Shown one piece after another: positions 17,961 through 26,224 of a stretch of DNA of 64,000 nt. The notes under the pieces were generated by a model. It saw nothing but the letters and a program-made list of their open reading frames with translations, was not told the DNA's origin and did not search any database. The position numbers and the translations under genes are program-made. This stretch comes from Desulfuromonadaceae bacterium (lineage in GTDB: Bacteria; Desulfobacterota; Desulfuromonadia; Geobacterales; Pseudopelobacteraceae). Location of the stretch: NCBI GenBank assembly GCA_028687585.1, contig JAQTZV010000009.1, positions 62,001 to 126,000 of the forward strand, given 5' to 3'. Every line of letters begins with the position of its first letter. The first letter of the stretch is position 1.

Positions 17961-20618
17961 ATGTCACTTGATTCATTTAAATCGGCCCGGACTCTTGCGG
18001 TACATGATCGCTCCTACCGGATTTTTTCAATCCCCGCTCTTGAACATGCGGCAATTGGCGATGTTGCCCGCCTCCCCTTTTCCCTGAAAATCCTGCTGGA
18101 AAATCTGCTGCGCCATGAAGATGGCCGGACCGTAACAACGGATGATATTACCGCCTTCGGAGAATGGCTTGACACTGGCTCATCTGTCCGTGAGATCGCC
18201 TTCAATCCGGGTCGCGTGCTGATGCAGGATTTTACCGGGGTCCCCGCCGTTGCTGATCTTGCAGCACTGCGGGATGCGGTTGCACGTTCGGGTGGCGATC
18301 CGGCAGCTATCAATCCTTTGATTCCGGTTGATCTGGTTATTGATCACTCGGTACAGGTGGACAGTTACGGTAATCCGGCTGCGTTTGATATCAATGTCGC
18401 CTGTGAGATGGAGCGCAACCGTGAGCGCTATGCCTTTCTTCGCTGGGGGCAGAGTGCGCTGCACAACTTTCGCGTCGTTCCGCCGGGAACCGGCATCTGT
18501 CACCAGGTGAACCTTGAATATCTGGCCAGGGTTGTCTGGCAGGACGAGTCCGGCTCACCAGATCCGGTCGCCTATCCCGATACCCTGCTGGGGACCGATA
18601 GTCATACCACCATGATTAATGGTCTCGGCGTACTCGGTTGGGGGGTCGGCGGCATCGAAGCCGAGGCTGCCATGCTTGGCCAGGCGGTGTCCATGCTGAT
18701 ACCGGAAGTCGTCGGCGTGCGTCTGGAGGGGGGGCTCAAGCCTGGGGTTACGGCCACTGATCTGGTGCTGTCAATTACGGAGTTGCTGCGCAAAGTCGGA
18801 GTGGTCGGTAAATTTGTTGAATTTTTCGGGAAGGGTCTTGATGCTCTTGCACTTGCCGACCGTGCCACCATAGCCAATATGGCCCCTGAATATGGCGCGA
18901 CCTGCGGTTTTTTCCCGGTAGATGCCGAAACGGTCTCCTATTTACGTTTTACCGGGCGGGATGATGCAACAACCGCTCTGGTCGAAGCCTACTGCCGCGC
19001 GCAGGGAATATGGCGCGATGCCGCCACGCAGGAACCGCGCTTCAGTCAGGTCGTAGCGCTTGACCTCGGCACGGTTGTTCCCTGCATTGCCGGACCCCGG
19101 CGTCCGCAGGACCGGGTGCCGCTGGCCGATCTGCTGCAGGTTTCGACTGTGACGCTTCCTGCTGGAGAAGAAGAACTGCAGGTGCCGATCTCAGTGTCCG
19201 GTACCGGATTGGCTCATGGCGCGGTTGTCATTGCCGCAATCACCTCCTGTACCAACACCTCTAATCCGGGAGTGATGCTGGCGGCGGGCCTGCTGGCCAA
19301 AAAAGCGGTGGCAGCGGGATTGACCGTCAAGCCGTGGGTCAAAACTTCTCTGGCGCCAGGTTCACAGGTCGTCATGACGTATCTGAAGCAGTCGGGACTG
19401 TACGATGCACTGGTGCAACTTGGTTTTGACCTGGTCGGTTTCGGCTGCACGACCTGTATCGGTAATTCCGGACCACTCCCTGAAGCCGTTGATGAAGCGA
19501 TCCGGAAGGGTAATCTGGTTACTTCGGCGGTACTGTCAGGCAATCGTAATTTTGAAGGGCGGATTCATCCGCAGGTCAAACAGAGTTGGCTGGCCTCGCC
19601 GCCATTGGTTGTGGCATTCGCCCTGGCCGGCACGACCAGGATTGACCTGACCAGCCAGCCGCTCGGAGTCGGCCGGAGTGGTCAACCGGTCTATCTGCGT
19701 GACATCTGGCCGTCAGTGGAGGAAATTGCCGCACTGCAAAGCTCTCTTACTCCGGACATATTCCGTCAGGGGTATGCCGATGTTTATAGCGGCACGGGTG
19801 AATGGCGGCAGCTGCCGATCGGCACAACCGCCACCTACCCCTGGGAGCCCGCTTCAACCTATGTCAAGGAGCCGCCGTTTTTCGCGTCTGCCCGGTCCGG
19901 GGAAGAAAGAAAGCTGCCGGAAAAGATGCGTATTCTTGCTCTACTGGGCGATTCCATCACCACGGATCATATTTCTCCCGCCGGCTCCATCCGCACGGAA
20001 AGCCCGGCGGGACGCTATCTCCGGCAGCAGGACGTAGCCGTCACCGATTTTAATTCCTACGGCTCACGGCGCGGCAATCATGAAGTCATGATGCGCGGCA
20101 CCTTTGCCAACACCCGGCTGCGCAATGAAATGGTGCCGCAGCTCGAAGGCGGCTATACACTGCACTTCCCGGACGGCGAAGAACTTTCAATTTATGACGC
20201 TGCCATGCGCTATCAGCAGGAGGGGATGCCGCTCGTGATCATCGCCGGAAAAGAGTACGGCTCCGGGTCGAGTCGCGACTGGGCCGCCAAGGGACCGCAA
20301 CTGCTGGGTGTGACTGCCGTGATTGCCGAGAGCTTCGAGCGCATTCACCGCTCAAACCTGATCGGTATGGGTATTCTTCCGCTACAGTTTTTGGAGGGGG
20401 TAACGCGCCGGACTCTTGCGCTGGACGGCTGCGAGACGATGGAGCTGAAACATCCGGAAGGTACGTTGCAGACGGGGCAGATTTTTGCGGCATTGATTCA
20501 TCGTCAGAATGGTCAAACGGAGCAGATAGCGCTGCGCTGTCGCCTGGATACGGTGAATGAAGTTGCCTACTACCGGGCCGGCGGAATTCTGCCGTATGTG
20601 CTGAAGCGGTATCGTTAA
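17961..20618 (+). CDS. acnA: Aconitate hydratase A
   Basis: Aconitase converts citrate to isocitrate in the TCA cycle using a [4Fe-4S] cluster. The 885 residues match AcnA/IRP-type length. Cluster cysteines are in ITSCTNTSNP and GFGCTTCIGNSG; the active-site arginine-serine region of domain 4 is YGSGSSRDWAAKGP, followed by ESFERIHRSNLIGMG. AAGGAGA precedes the ATG at 17961. The stop codon at 20616-20618 sits exactly at the edge of a relic of a response-regulator gene, and the last bases of acnA belong to a direct repeat (see the repeat at 20605). The gene itself looks complete. Confidence 0.95.
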   Translation: MSLDSFKSARTLAVHDRSYRIFSIPALEHAAIGDVARLPFSLKILLENLLRHEDGRTVTTDDITAFGEWLDTGSSVREIAFNPGRVLMQDFTGVPAVADLAALRDAVARSGGDPAAINPLIPVDLVIDHSVQVDSYGNPAAFDINVACEMERNRERYAFLRWGQSALHNFRVVPPGTGICHQVNLEYLARVVWQDESGSPDPVAYPDTLLGTDSHTTMINGLGVLGWGVGGIEAEAAMLGQAVSMLIPEVVGVRLEGGLKPGVTATDLVLSITELLRKVGVVGKFVEFFGKGLDALALADRATIANMAPEYGATCGFFPVDAETVSYLRFTGRDDATTALVEAYCRAQGIWRDAATQEPRFSQVVALDLGTVVPCIAGPRRPQDRVPLADLLQVSTVTLPAGEEELQVPISVSGTGLAHGAVVIAAITSCTNTSNPGVMLAAGLLAKKAVAAGLTVKPWVKTSLAPGSQVVMTYLKQSGLYDALVQLGFDLVGFGCTTCIGNSGPLPEAVDEAIRKGNLVTSAVLSGNRNFEGRIHPQVKQSWLASPPLVVAFALAGTTRIDLTSQPLGVGRSGQPVYLRDIWPSVEEIAALQSSLTPDIFRQGYADVYSGTGEWRQLPIGTTATYPWEPASTYVKEPPFFASARSGEERKLPEKMRILALLGDSITTDHISPAGSIRTESPAGRYLRQQDVAVTDFNSYGSRRGNHEVMMRGTFANTRLRNEMVPQLEGGYTLHFPDGEELSIYDAAMRYQQEGMPLVIIAGKEYGSGSSRDWAAKGPQLLGVTAVIAESFERIHRSNLIGMGILPLQFLEGVTRRTLALDGCETMELKHPEGTLQTGQIFAALIHRQNGQTEQIALRCRLDTVNEVAYYRAGGILPYVLKRYR

Positions 20619-20718
20619 TCGCCGTCGCACCCGGAACATTGCCGACCGCCCGCACCGTCCGGCAATGTTCCGGGTGCGAGGTGTCCGGTTCAAAATATTT
20701 ATGCAGCCGGACGATAAT
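20605..20718. repeat. Direct repeat, left copy, flanking the prkA-spoVR module
   Basis: This segment matches 28705-28819 in the same orientation. Uninterrupted shared runs are about 22 (starting at the acnA 3' end), 19, 17 and 15 bases, separated by diverged stretches. The copy begins within the last acnA codons, so the repeat includes the acnA/regulator junction and not just coding sequence. The right copy is the intact 3' end of the OmpR-type response regulator gene. Confidence 0.8.
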
Positions 20719-20722
20719 TTGC
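20615..20722 (-). pseudogene. Fragment of an OmpR-type response regulator (C-terminal winged helix)
   Basis: Read on the minus strand, about 35 codons encode IIVRLHKYFEPDTSHPEH then CRTVRAVG, which aligns with FIVRLRKYFEPDPSHPKH then FQTVRAVG at the end of the intact regulator at 28715-29422. After TVRAVG the frame is destroyed by the palindrome-forming change described at 20625. No receiver domain and no start remain, so it is a non-functional remnant. Confidence 0.75.
20625..20679 (+). terminator. 20-bp perfect hairpin downstream of acnA
   Basis: Bases 20625-20644 and 20660-20679 are perfect reverse complements around a 15-base loop. It begins seven bases after the acnA stop and could stabilise or end the acnA transcript, although no T-tract follows. 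The same position in the right-hand repeat copy has only a poor palindrome, so the perfect stem arose after duplication. Confidence 0.5.
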
Positions 20723-20730
20723 TCATTAGA

Positions 20731-20946
20731 CCCCATAGTCCTCCCGACCCCCATAGGATCCCCATAGTCCATCCCCATCATTAACTTCACTCTGTTACCG
20801 TAATCTGCGTTCCGTGATTTTCGACAAAATATTGACTTGCCAAAAGCTGAACATAGGTAATAATCAGAATATAAGAACGTAACTGTCCGTTTCATCCGTA
20901 AGCCCCGGATCGGAAGCGGTTATCGACATCAGTACGGAGGACGATC
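20731..20946 (+). promoter_or_regulatory. Putative promoter region of the prkA module
   Basis: After the regulator remnant come three degenerate copies of CCCCATAG (20731, 20749, 20760), then AT-richer DNA. TTGACT at 20832-20837 followed 16 bases later by TAGGTA and a nearby TAATAAT is the best promoter-like arrangement. No gene is seen in this stretch. GGAGG at 20936-20940 is the prkA ribosome site. Confidence 0.3.
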
Positions 20947-23001
20947 ATGGCTGCCTACGAAAAATTAACCCGACATCTTGTTGCTCTGAAGGAAGGTGAA
21001 CGAGTCTTCGAAAATGCCTTTCAGTCCGTGGCGAGGATGATTCTCGGAGAAGGATTCGTGAAAGTGGTGGTGAACGGCAGAACCACCTACGATTTCAAGC
21101 TGTTTCGCAGCGGGAAGAAGCACACGATCGGCATGTTCGACGAGATCAACAGCTTCGTCTCGTACGTGAAGGATGCTGCGGAGGGGGGCTCCAGCAAGGA
21201 AATGGCGTTCGTGCTGGTCGGCGAACCGGGCAACGGCAAAACCTTTTTTGTCGAATTCCTCTGCAGCCAGTACCGGGCTTTCCTGTCGCAAGCGAAGAAC
21301 CGCCGCTATACCTTTCGCTTTAACGGTCTCGCGCAGCTGGGACATTACGGCAAGATCAACATTATCGACTCGCAGACCTACGAAGATCCGCTGATTCTGG
21401 CGATGAACCTGAGTGACCGGGCGGAGGATAACCGCCGCTTCCTGGCCGAACAGGGGGGACTGGACGATGCCGCGATCGACGTCCTCTACGAAAACTATCG
21501 CCCCATGGGCGCCTGCAGCGGCTATATCTGGAACGATATCCGCGACTTTTGCGACGGTAATCTGGAACGGATGCTGGAATTTATCGAGGTGATTCCGGTG
21601 CCGATGAGCGAGAGCCTTGGCACCGTGACCGGCAAGTACCCGGCCAAGGACAAGATCACCTCGTCATCGGTCGATCTGCTCGGCGAAGAATCGATCCAGC
21701 GGCTGCTGCATATTTCCGACACCAACAATCCCTACCGTTTTGATCTGCGGCGCGGCGCCCTGGCCCGGGTCGCCGGCGGCGGCATTCATTTCTCCGACGA
21801 AATTTTCAAGAACAAGAAAGATCTGGTTCAGGTCTATCTGGGGGTCATTCAGAACCGGGCCATTGAGATCGACGGCTATCGCTGGCCGATCGACTCCCTG
21901 ATCATCGCTACCAGCAACAACTCCGAATTCAACCGTTTCCTCTCCGAAAAGGAAGAGGCGCCGATCGTGGACCGCTGCCGGATCTGTTATGTCTCCCACA
22001 ACACCAATTACCGGCTCCAAGAGGGGCTCACCTCCTACGCCATAGGCAGCGAAGCAAAAACAACCCTGTCCAAAGAAGCGCTGCACCAGGATCCGAACCT
22101 CAACTATGCGGCTTCCGTGGGGGTGGTTCTGACCAGGCTTCCCCGTTCGGAGAAGCTCACCTCCATCGAAACCATGAAACTGGCCGCAGGAGAAGTGGCG
22201 GGTGAAAAGAGCATCAAGGCTCTGGCCGAGGTGATCGACACCCTCGGGCAGGATCCCGACATTACCAAGCGCTTCGGCCAGAAAGGACTGGGACATCGCA
22301 GCCTCGGCCGTTCCATCCAGCTCCAGGTGGAAAATTCAGAAACCAACGAAGGGCGCTGCATGTTCGCCTACGATGTCTTCAAAACCCTGGAGCGGGTGGT
22401 ACTCGACTACGTGTCTGACACCAATGACCGGGCAAAGTATTTGGAAGATTTGAAGATCGCCAAAGGGCTGTACCGCGAACGGATCATGACTGAAATGTTC
22501 AATGCCTATATGGATGAACCGTATGCGATCCGCAAGGACGTGATGAATTACGTCAATATGATCATCGGCATTGATGCGGAGAATCTGGGACCTGACAGGA
22601 TGTGGAAATACAAGGACCCCCAAAGCGGCGAACTGCGGGCGCTGAAGATCGACGAACGTTATGTGAAGAGTGTGGAGGAGCGGATCGGGCTGAAAACAGA
22701 GGAACAGCGGGACTCATTCCGCACCTCTATCCGCAAGATATACGGCCAGAAGATTTCCATGGATCCGAATTATGACTTTATGGACAACCTGGAACTGGTC
22801 AAGGCAATCACTGATGTGCGCCTCAAGTCTGATATCGCCGGCGCCGGCAGCCTGATTGGCGCCTTGGCAAACCGGACCAACGAGGAGAACCAGAAGCTGT
22901 ACGACCGGATGATCACAACCATGCTGAACAAACTGGGGTACTGCCGGACCTGTGCACAGAAGACTATCGAGTATTTCTGCACACAGGAGGATGAAAACTA
23001 G
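20947..23001 (+). CDS. prkA: PrkA family serine protein kinase / AAA ATPase
   Basis: PrkA proteins are stress-linked cytoplasmic proteins with an AAA ATPase domain and a C-terminal kinase-like domain, encoded beside YeaH and SpoVR in many bacteria. The 684 residues show Walker A GEPGNGKT at 92-99, an internal segment IHFSDEIFKNKKDLVQ, and SLIIATSNNSEFNRF typical of the family. GGAGG lies six bases before the ATG. It is the first gene of a four-gene unit with a 20-base gap to yeaH. Recent work in other bacteria questions kinase versus protease activity, so the biochemical role should be held loosely. Confidence 0.88.
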   Translation: MAAYEKLTRHLVALKEGERVFENAFQSVARMILGEGFVKVVVNGRTTYDFKLFRSGKKHTIGMFDEINSFVSYVKDAAEGGSSKEMAFVLVGEPGNGKTFFVEFLCSQYRAFLSQAKNRRYTFRFNGLAQLGHYGKINIIDSQTYEDPLILAMNLSDRAEDNRRFLAEQGGLDDAAIDVLYENYRPMGACSGYIWNDIRDFCDGNLERMLEFIEVIPVPMSESLGTVTGKYPAKDKITSSSVDLLGEESIQRLLHISDTNNPYRFDLRRGALARVAGGGIHFSDEIFKNKKDLVQVYLGVIQNRAIEIDGYRWPIDSLIIATSNNSEFNRFLSEKEEAPIVDRCRICYVSHNTNYRLQEGLTSYAIGSEAKTTLSKEALHQDPNLNYAASVGVVLTRLPRSEKLTSIETMKLAAGEVAGEKSIKALAEVIDTLGQDPDITKRFGQKGLGHRSLGRSIQLQVENSETNEGRCMFAYDVFKTLERVVLDYVSDTNDRAKYLEDLKIAKGLYRERIMTEMFNAYMDEPYAIRKDVMNYVNMIIGIDAENLGPDRMWKYKDPQSGELRALKIDERYVKSVEERIGLKTEEQRDSFRTSIRKIYGQKISMDPNYDFMDNLELVKAITDVRLKSDIAGAGSLIGALANRTNEENQKLYDRMITTMLNKLGYCRTCAQKTIEYFCTQEDEN

Positions 23002-23021
23002 ACGGGAACACACAATCTACT

Positions 23022-24401
23022 ATGCGAAACGATCTGCGTACATATCTTGACGAACTGAAAGCGCGCGGCCTTGACGCGGAACGGGAGGCGCGCATGCGGG
23101 CCGAGCTGGCGACGGCATCGGACGGCCATGCTCTGCCGCCGGTCGATCTGCCGCAAAGCAATGAGCTGTCCCGGTTCGGGCGCAGCATCTATGCCGATGG
23201 CGACCTGCTTGTATTGCGCCAAGCAGTAGCTCCGCAGATAAGCGCCGCCGCGCTGGCAAAATCGCTGGATGAACTTCTGGAGCGCGATCGCCAGCGGGAA
23301 CAGGATGGCTTTCCCCGCAAAATCCAGATCGGCAAACTGGTAAAACCGGGGCGTGGCCGCAATGGGAAGGTTGTGGTCGTACCGACCACGGTTGAGGAAA
23401 AGCTGTTTCACGATCCGACGGTACGCCCGTCGGGAGAAGGTGGTTCATCGGGCGGCACCGGCGACGGCGAAGATGGTGAAGTCATCGGCGAACAGCCGGT
23501 CCGTGAGGAGGGAGAACAGCCCGGAACCGGCCCCGGTCAGGGTGGGGGGGAAAACCATGAGCTTGAATCGTCCGCCTATGATCTGGGCAAGTCGCTGGCC
23601 GAAAAATTTCAGCTGCCGAACCTGAAGGACAAGGGGAAGAAACGTTCTTTTACCCGTTACACTTACGATCTGACTGACAAGAACCGCGGTTTCGGTCAGG
23701 TGCTGGACAAGAAGGCGACCCTGCGCAAGATCGTGGAAACGAACATCGCCCTCGGAAACCTCCCCGACGTGTCGGACATCGACCCGACCCGTTTTCTGAT
23801 TGCGCCGCACGACAAGATCTACCGGGTGCTTTCCCGGGAAAAGGATTATGAACCGCAGGCGATGCTCTTCTTTCTGCGCGACTATTCCGGCTCCATGGCC
23901 GGAAAGGTTACCGATCTGATCGTATCCCAGCATGTCCTGATCTACAGCTGGCTGCTCTTTCAGTACGGCGGCCAGGCGGAAAGCCGCTTCATCCTGCATG
24001 ACACCGAAGCCAAAGAGGTGCCTGACTTCTACACCTATTACAACTCACGGGTTGCCGGCGGCACCCAGGTTTCCAGCGCCTATCAGCTGGTTAACGAGAT
24101 CGTTGCCCGCGAGAATCTGGAAAAGGATTACAACATCTATGTTTTTCACGGTACCGATGGCGATGACTGGGATGAAGGGGGCGAAAAGGCGATTCCCGAG
24201 ATACGGAAAATGCTCTCGTATGTCAGCCGGTTCGGAGTGACCATTGCCGAGCACGGCCAACCCGGCTCGACCACGGTTTCCCGTTACCTGCTCGGCTCTG
24301 GGCTTCTCAAGGACAAACCGGACCTGATCAGAATGGATATCATGCAGGAAGATGCGGACGAAACGCGGCTGATCGAGGGGATCAAGAAATTGATATCGTG
24401 A
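23022..24401 (+). CDS. yeaH: YeaH/YhbH family protein (DUF444)
   Basis: The 459-residue protein matches DUF444. The N-terminal half is charged and includes a glycine/glutamate-rich low-complexity stretch around residues 140-185. The C-terminal half is a von Willebrand A-like fold with an intact metal-site motif DYSGSM in FFLRDYSGSMAGK. Family members are co-expressed with PrkA and SpoVR in stationary phase, nitrogen stress or sporulation, and their molecular job is unknown. The ribosome site is weak (GGGAAC), which together with the 20-base gap suggests coupling to prkA translation. Confidence 0.88.
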   Translation: MRNDLRTYLDELKARGLDAEREARMRAELATASDGHALPPVDLPQSNELSRFGRSIYADGDLLVLRQAVAPQISAAALAKSLDELLERDRQREQDGFPRKIQIGKLVKPGRGRNGKVVVVPTTVEEKLFHDPTVRPSGEGGSSGGTGDGEDGEVIGEQPVREEGEQPGTGPGQGGGENHELESSAYDLGKSLAEKFQLPNLKDKGKKRSFTRYTYDLTDKNRGFGQVLDKKATLRKIVETNIALGNLPDVSDIDPTRFLIAPHDKIYRVLSREKDYEPQAMLFFLRDYSGSMAGKVTDLIVSQHVLIYSWLLFQYGGQAESRFILHDTEAKEVPDFYTYYNSRVAGGTQVSSAYQLVNEIVARENLEKDYNIYVFHGTDGDDWDEGGEKAIPEIRKMLSYVSRFGVTIAEHGQPGSTTVSRYLLGSGLLKDKPDLIRMDIMQEDADETRLIEGIKKLIS

Positions 24402-24427
24402 TAACAGGGTAGCCATAAATACAGATT

Positions 24428-24564
24428 GACCTTGCGATCTCCAGGAAACGCGATTTTTTCGCAAGGTCAAGGCGCACAAGGAAATGCAGCGCAGGCGTAG
24501 CAGCGCTACGGTGAGCATGTATTTCCGCAGAGCAACGCGGAGATTGCGAAAAAGGCGCGTTTCT
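24428..24564. repeat. Palindromic MITE-like element ending four bases before spoVR
   Basis: A block of about 122 bases (24443-24564) has imperfect terminal inverted repeats: GAAACGCGATTTTTTCGCAA at its left end and, read on the other strand, AGAAACGCGCCTTTTTCGCAA minus one base at its right end. A further perfect 10-bp inverted pair (GACCTTGCGA and TCGCAAGGTC) spans 24428-24468, and the core has AGCAGCGCTACG-type symmetry. No protein is encoded. Only one copy is present in the window, so mobility is inferred from structure. Confidence 0.55.
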
Positions 24565-24567
24565 ATC

Positions 24568-26199
24568 ATGGAACTTATCAATCAACATACCAAACGTATC
24601 ATGGAAGGGTGCAAGGAGCGCGCCCGGGCTGCCGGTCTTTCCTTTACCGACGAGAGCCTGGAGTACGTCGTCACCAACCGGGATCTGCTGGAACTCTCCC
24701 CCAAGGTGATGATCCCGACGCTCTACGATTACTGGGTTCACGACGTCGAGGTACTGCGGGAGAAAGGGAAGTACGAGCTCTACCCCCACAACCCCTACGA
24801 GACGGTCATCAATACAAGGCCGCCGATATCTTTTTACAACGACAACAACCCGGACTGGCTGAATGTGATGATCTTCTATCATGTCCTGGCTCATATTGAT
24901 TTTTTCCAGAACAACCTCTATTTCCGTAATACCTGGGACTACGACTTTACCGGTCAGGCGCTCTCGGACAAACGGGTCATTGCCAAACTGCGCGCCGAGA
25001 AGGGGCGCTGGGTTGACTATGTGATCGAATTTGCCCGGGGCATCGACAACCTGGTCGACTTCCATGGAGATCTGGCAGATCTCTTCACCCCCTCCGGGGC
25101 GGAGTGTTCGTCCCGGCTCGATTACTATTTTGATGTTTTTCTCCAGGCGGAGAAAAAGGTCTCGGTCAGCGACTACATCAAAGAGGTGGGGCGCTACAAC
25201 GATTGCCTCAAAGAATTTGGCGACCAGGGAGAGAAAACCTTCTTCGCCGAGGCTGAACTCCGTTATCCGGAACTGGAAGCGCATTTTGCCCGGACAGGAG
25301 ATGCGCAGCCGACCAGAAAGCGCGACCTGCTTCGTTACCTGCTGGACAATTCCGAGTTTCTGGCCAGGGACGAGAACGTCTGGATGCGATCGATCCTGGA
25401 AATCGTCCGCAAGACCTCTCTGTTCTTTCAACCGCAGATCCGGACCAAAATCTTGAACGAGGGATGGGCCAGCTACTGGCATGAACGCCTCTTCCTGCAG
25501 GATGACCGCATCAAGGGGCATGAGGTGGATTTTGCCCGGGTCCATGCCGGCGTCACTTCCATGCCTCGGGTCGGAATGAACCCGTATGCACTCGGCATGC
25601 GGCTCTTCAGCCACATTGAGGAGCAGGCCGACAAGGGGCGCCTCTCCTTTGCATTCCAGCGGCTTCTGGACGCCGACCAGCGCAAGAAGTTCGATACCGG
25701 CTCGGCAGCAGGGCATGACTTCATCTTTAGGGTACGGGAAAACCTGTGCGATTACCTCTTCCTGAAAACCTATCTGGATCAGGAGTTCCTCGACCGGCAC
25801 AAGCTGTTTGTTGCCGGCAAGCGACTCGACCAGCAGCGCATGGTGTGGCAGTATTACATCAAAAACCGCAATGCGGAAGAGTATCAAAAGATGATGCTGG
25901 ATTCCCTCTATCATCCTCCGGTTATCACCATAGACCAGACCAAGGGGATCGAAGGTTCCCTTTACCTGAATCACGCATTCGAGGGGAAACAGCTGGTTCG
26001 GGAATATGTTGCCAACACCTTGATGGGAATCGAATACCTCTGGGGGAGCCCGGTCTATCTGGAGACCAGTGAAGCGGAAGTGGTCGCCTCGTCACCCTAT
26101 GCGCCAAGACAGGAAGAGCCCCGGGACGAGGAGATAACCTGGCAGCGGGTGCTGTATTCGATGAATGAGAAGATATTGTCGAAAAAGAAAATTGAGTGA
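24568..26199 (+). CDS. spoVR: SpoVR family protein
   Basis: The 543-residue protein belongs to the SpoVR/YcgB family, named for a role in Bacillus spore cortex formation but widespread in non-sporulating bacteria. Recognisable segments are LYDYWVHDVEVLREKGKY, YHVLAHIDFFQNN, FHGDLADLF, NEGWASYWHERLF and VDFARVHAGVTSMPRVGMN. The frame is open upstream to 24484 but that part lies in the palindromic element, so the start is placed at ATG 24568. No normal ribosome site remains: the element supplies only AAAAAGGCG. A long antisense open frame across the gene is a composition shadow. Function is unknown beyond association with PrkA and YeaH. Confidence 0.88.
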   Translation: MELINQHTKRIMEGCKERARAAGLSFTDESLEYVVTNRDLLELSPKVMIPTLYDYWVHDVEVLREKGKYELYPHNPYETVINTRPPISFYNDNNPDWLNVMIFYHVLAHIDFFQNNLYFRNTWDYDFTGQALSDKRVIAKLRAEKGRWVDYVIEFARGIDNLVDFHGDLADLFTPSGAECSSRLDYYFDVFLQAEKKVSVSDYIKEVGRYNDCLKEFGDQGEKTFFAEAELRYPELEAHFARTGDAQPTRKRDLLRYLLDNSEFLARDENVWMRSILEIVRKTSLFFQPQIRTKILNEGWASYWHERLFLQDDRIKGHEVDFARVHAGVTSMPRVGMNPYALGMRLFSHIEEQADKGRLSFAFQRLLDADQRKKFDTGSAAGHDFIFRVRENLCDYLFLKTYLDQEFLDRHKLFVAGKRLDQQRMVWQYYIKNRNAEEYQKMMLDSLYHPPVITIDQTKGIEGSLYLNHAFEGKQLVREYVANTLMGIEYLWGSPVYLETSEAEVVASSPYAPRQEEPRDEEITWQRVLYSMNEKILSKKKIE

Positions 26200-26224
26200 G
26201 TTACAAAGGGTAACCGGGTGACAT

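Noticed and set aside
20731-20778. Repeated CCCCATAG units as a possible CRISPR or iteron array
   Set aside because: Three short degenerate copies with uneven spacing and no cas or replication gene nearby.
24382-25974. 530-codon open frame on the minus strand across spoVR
   Set aside because: It is fully antisense to a clearly conserved SpoVR gene and its translation shows no family motif; high third-position GC creates such shadows.
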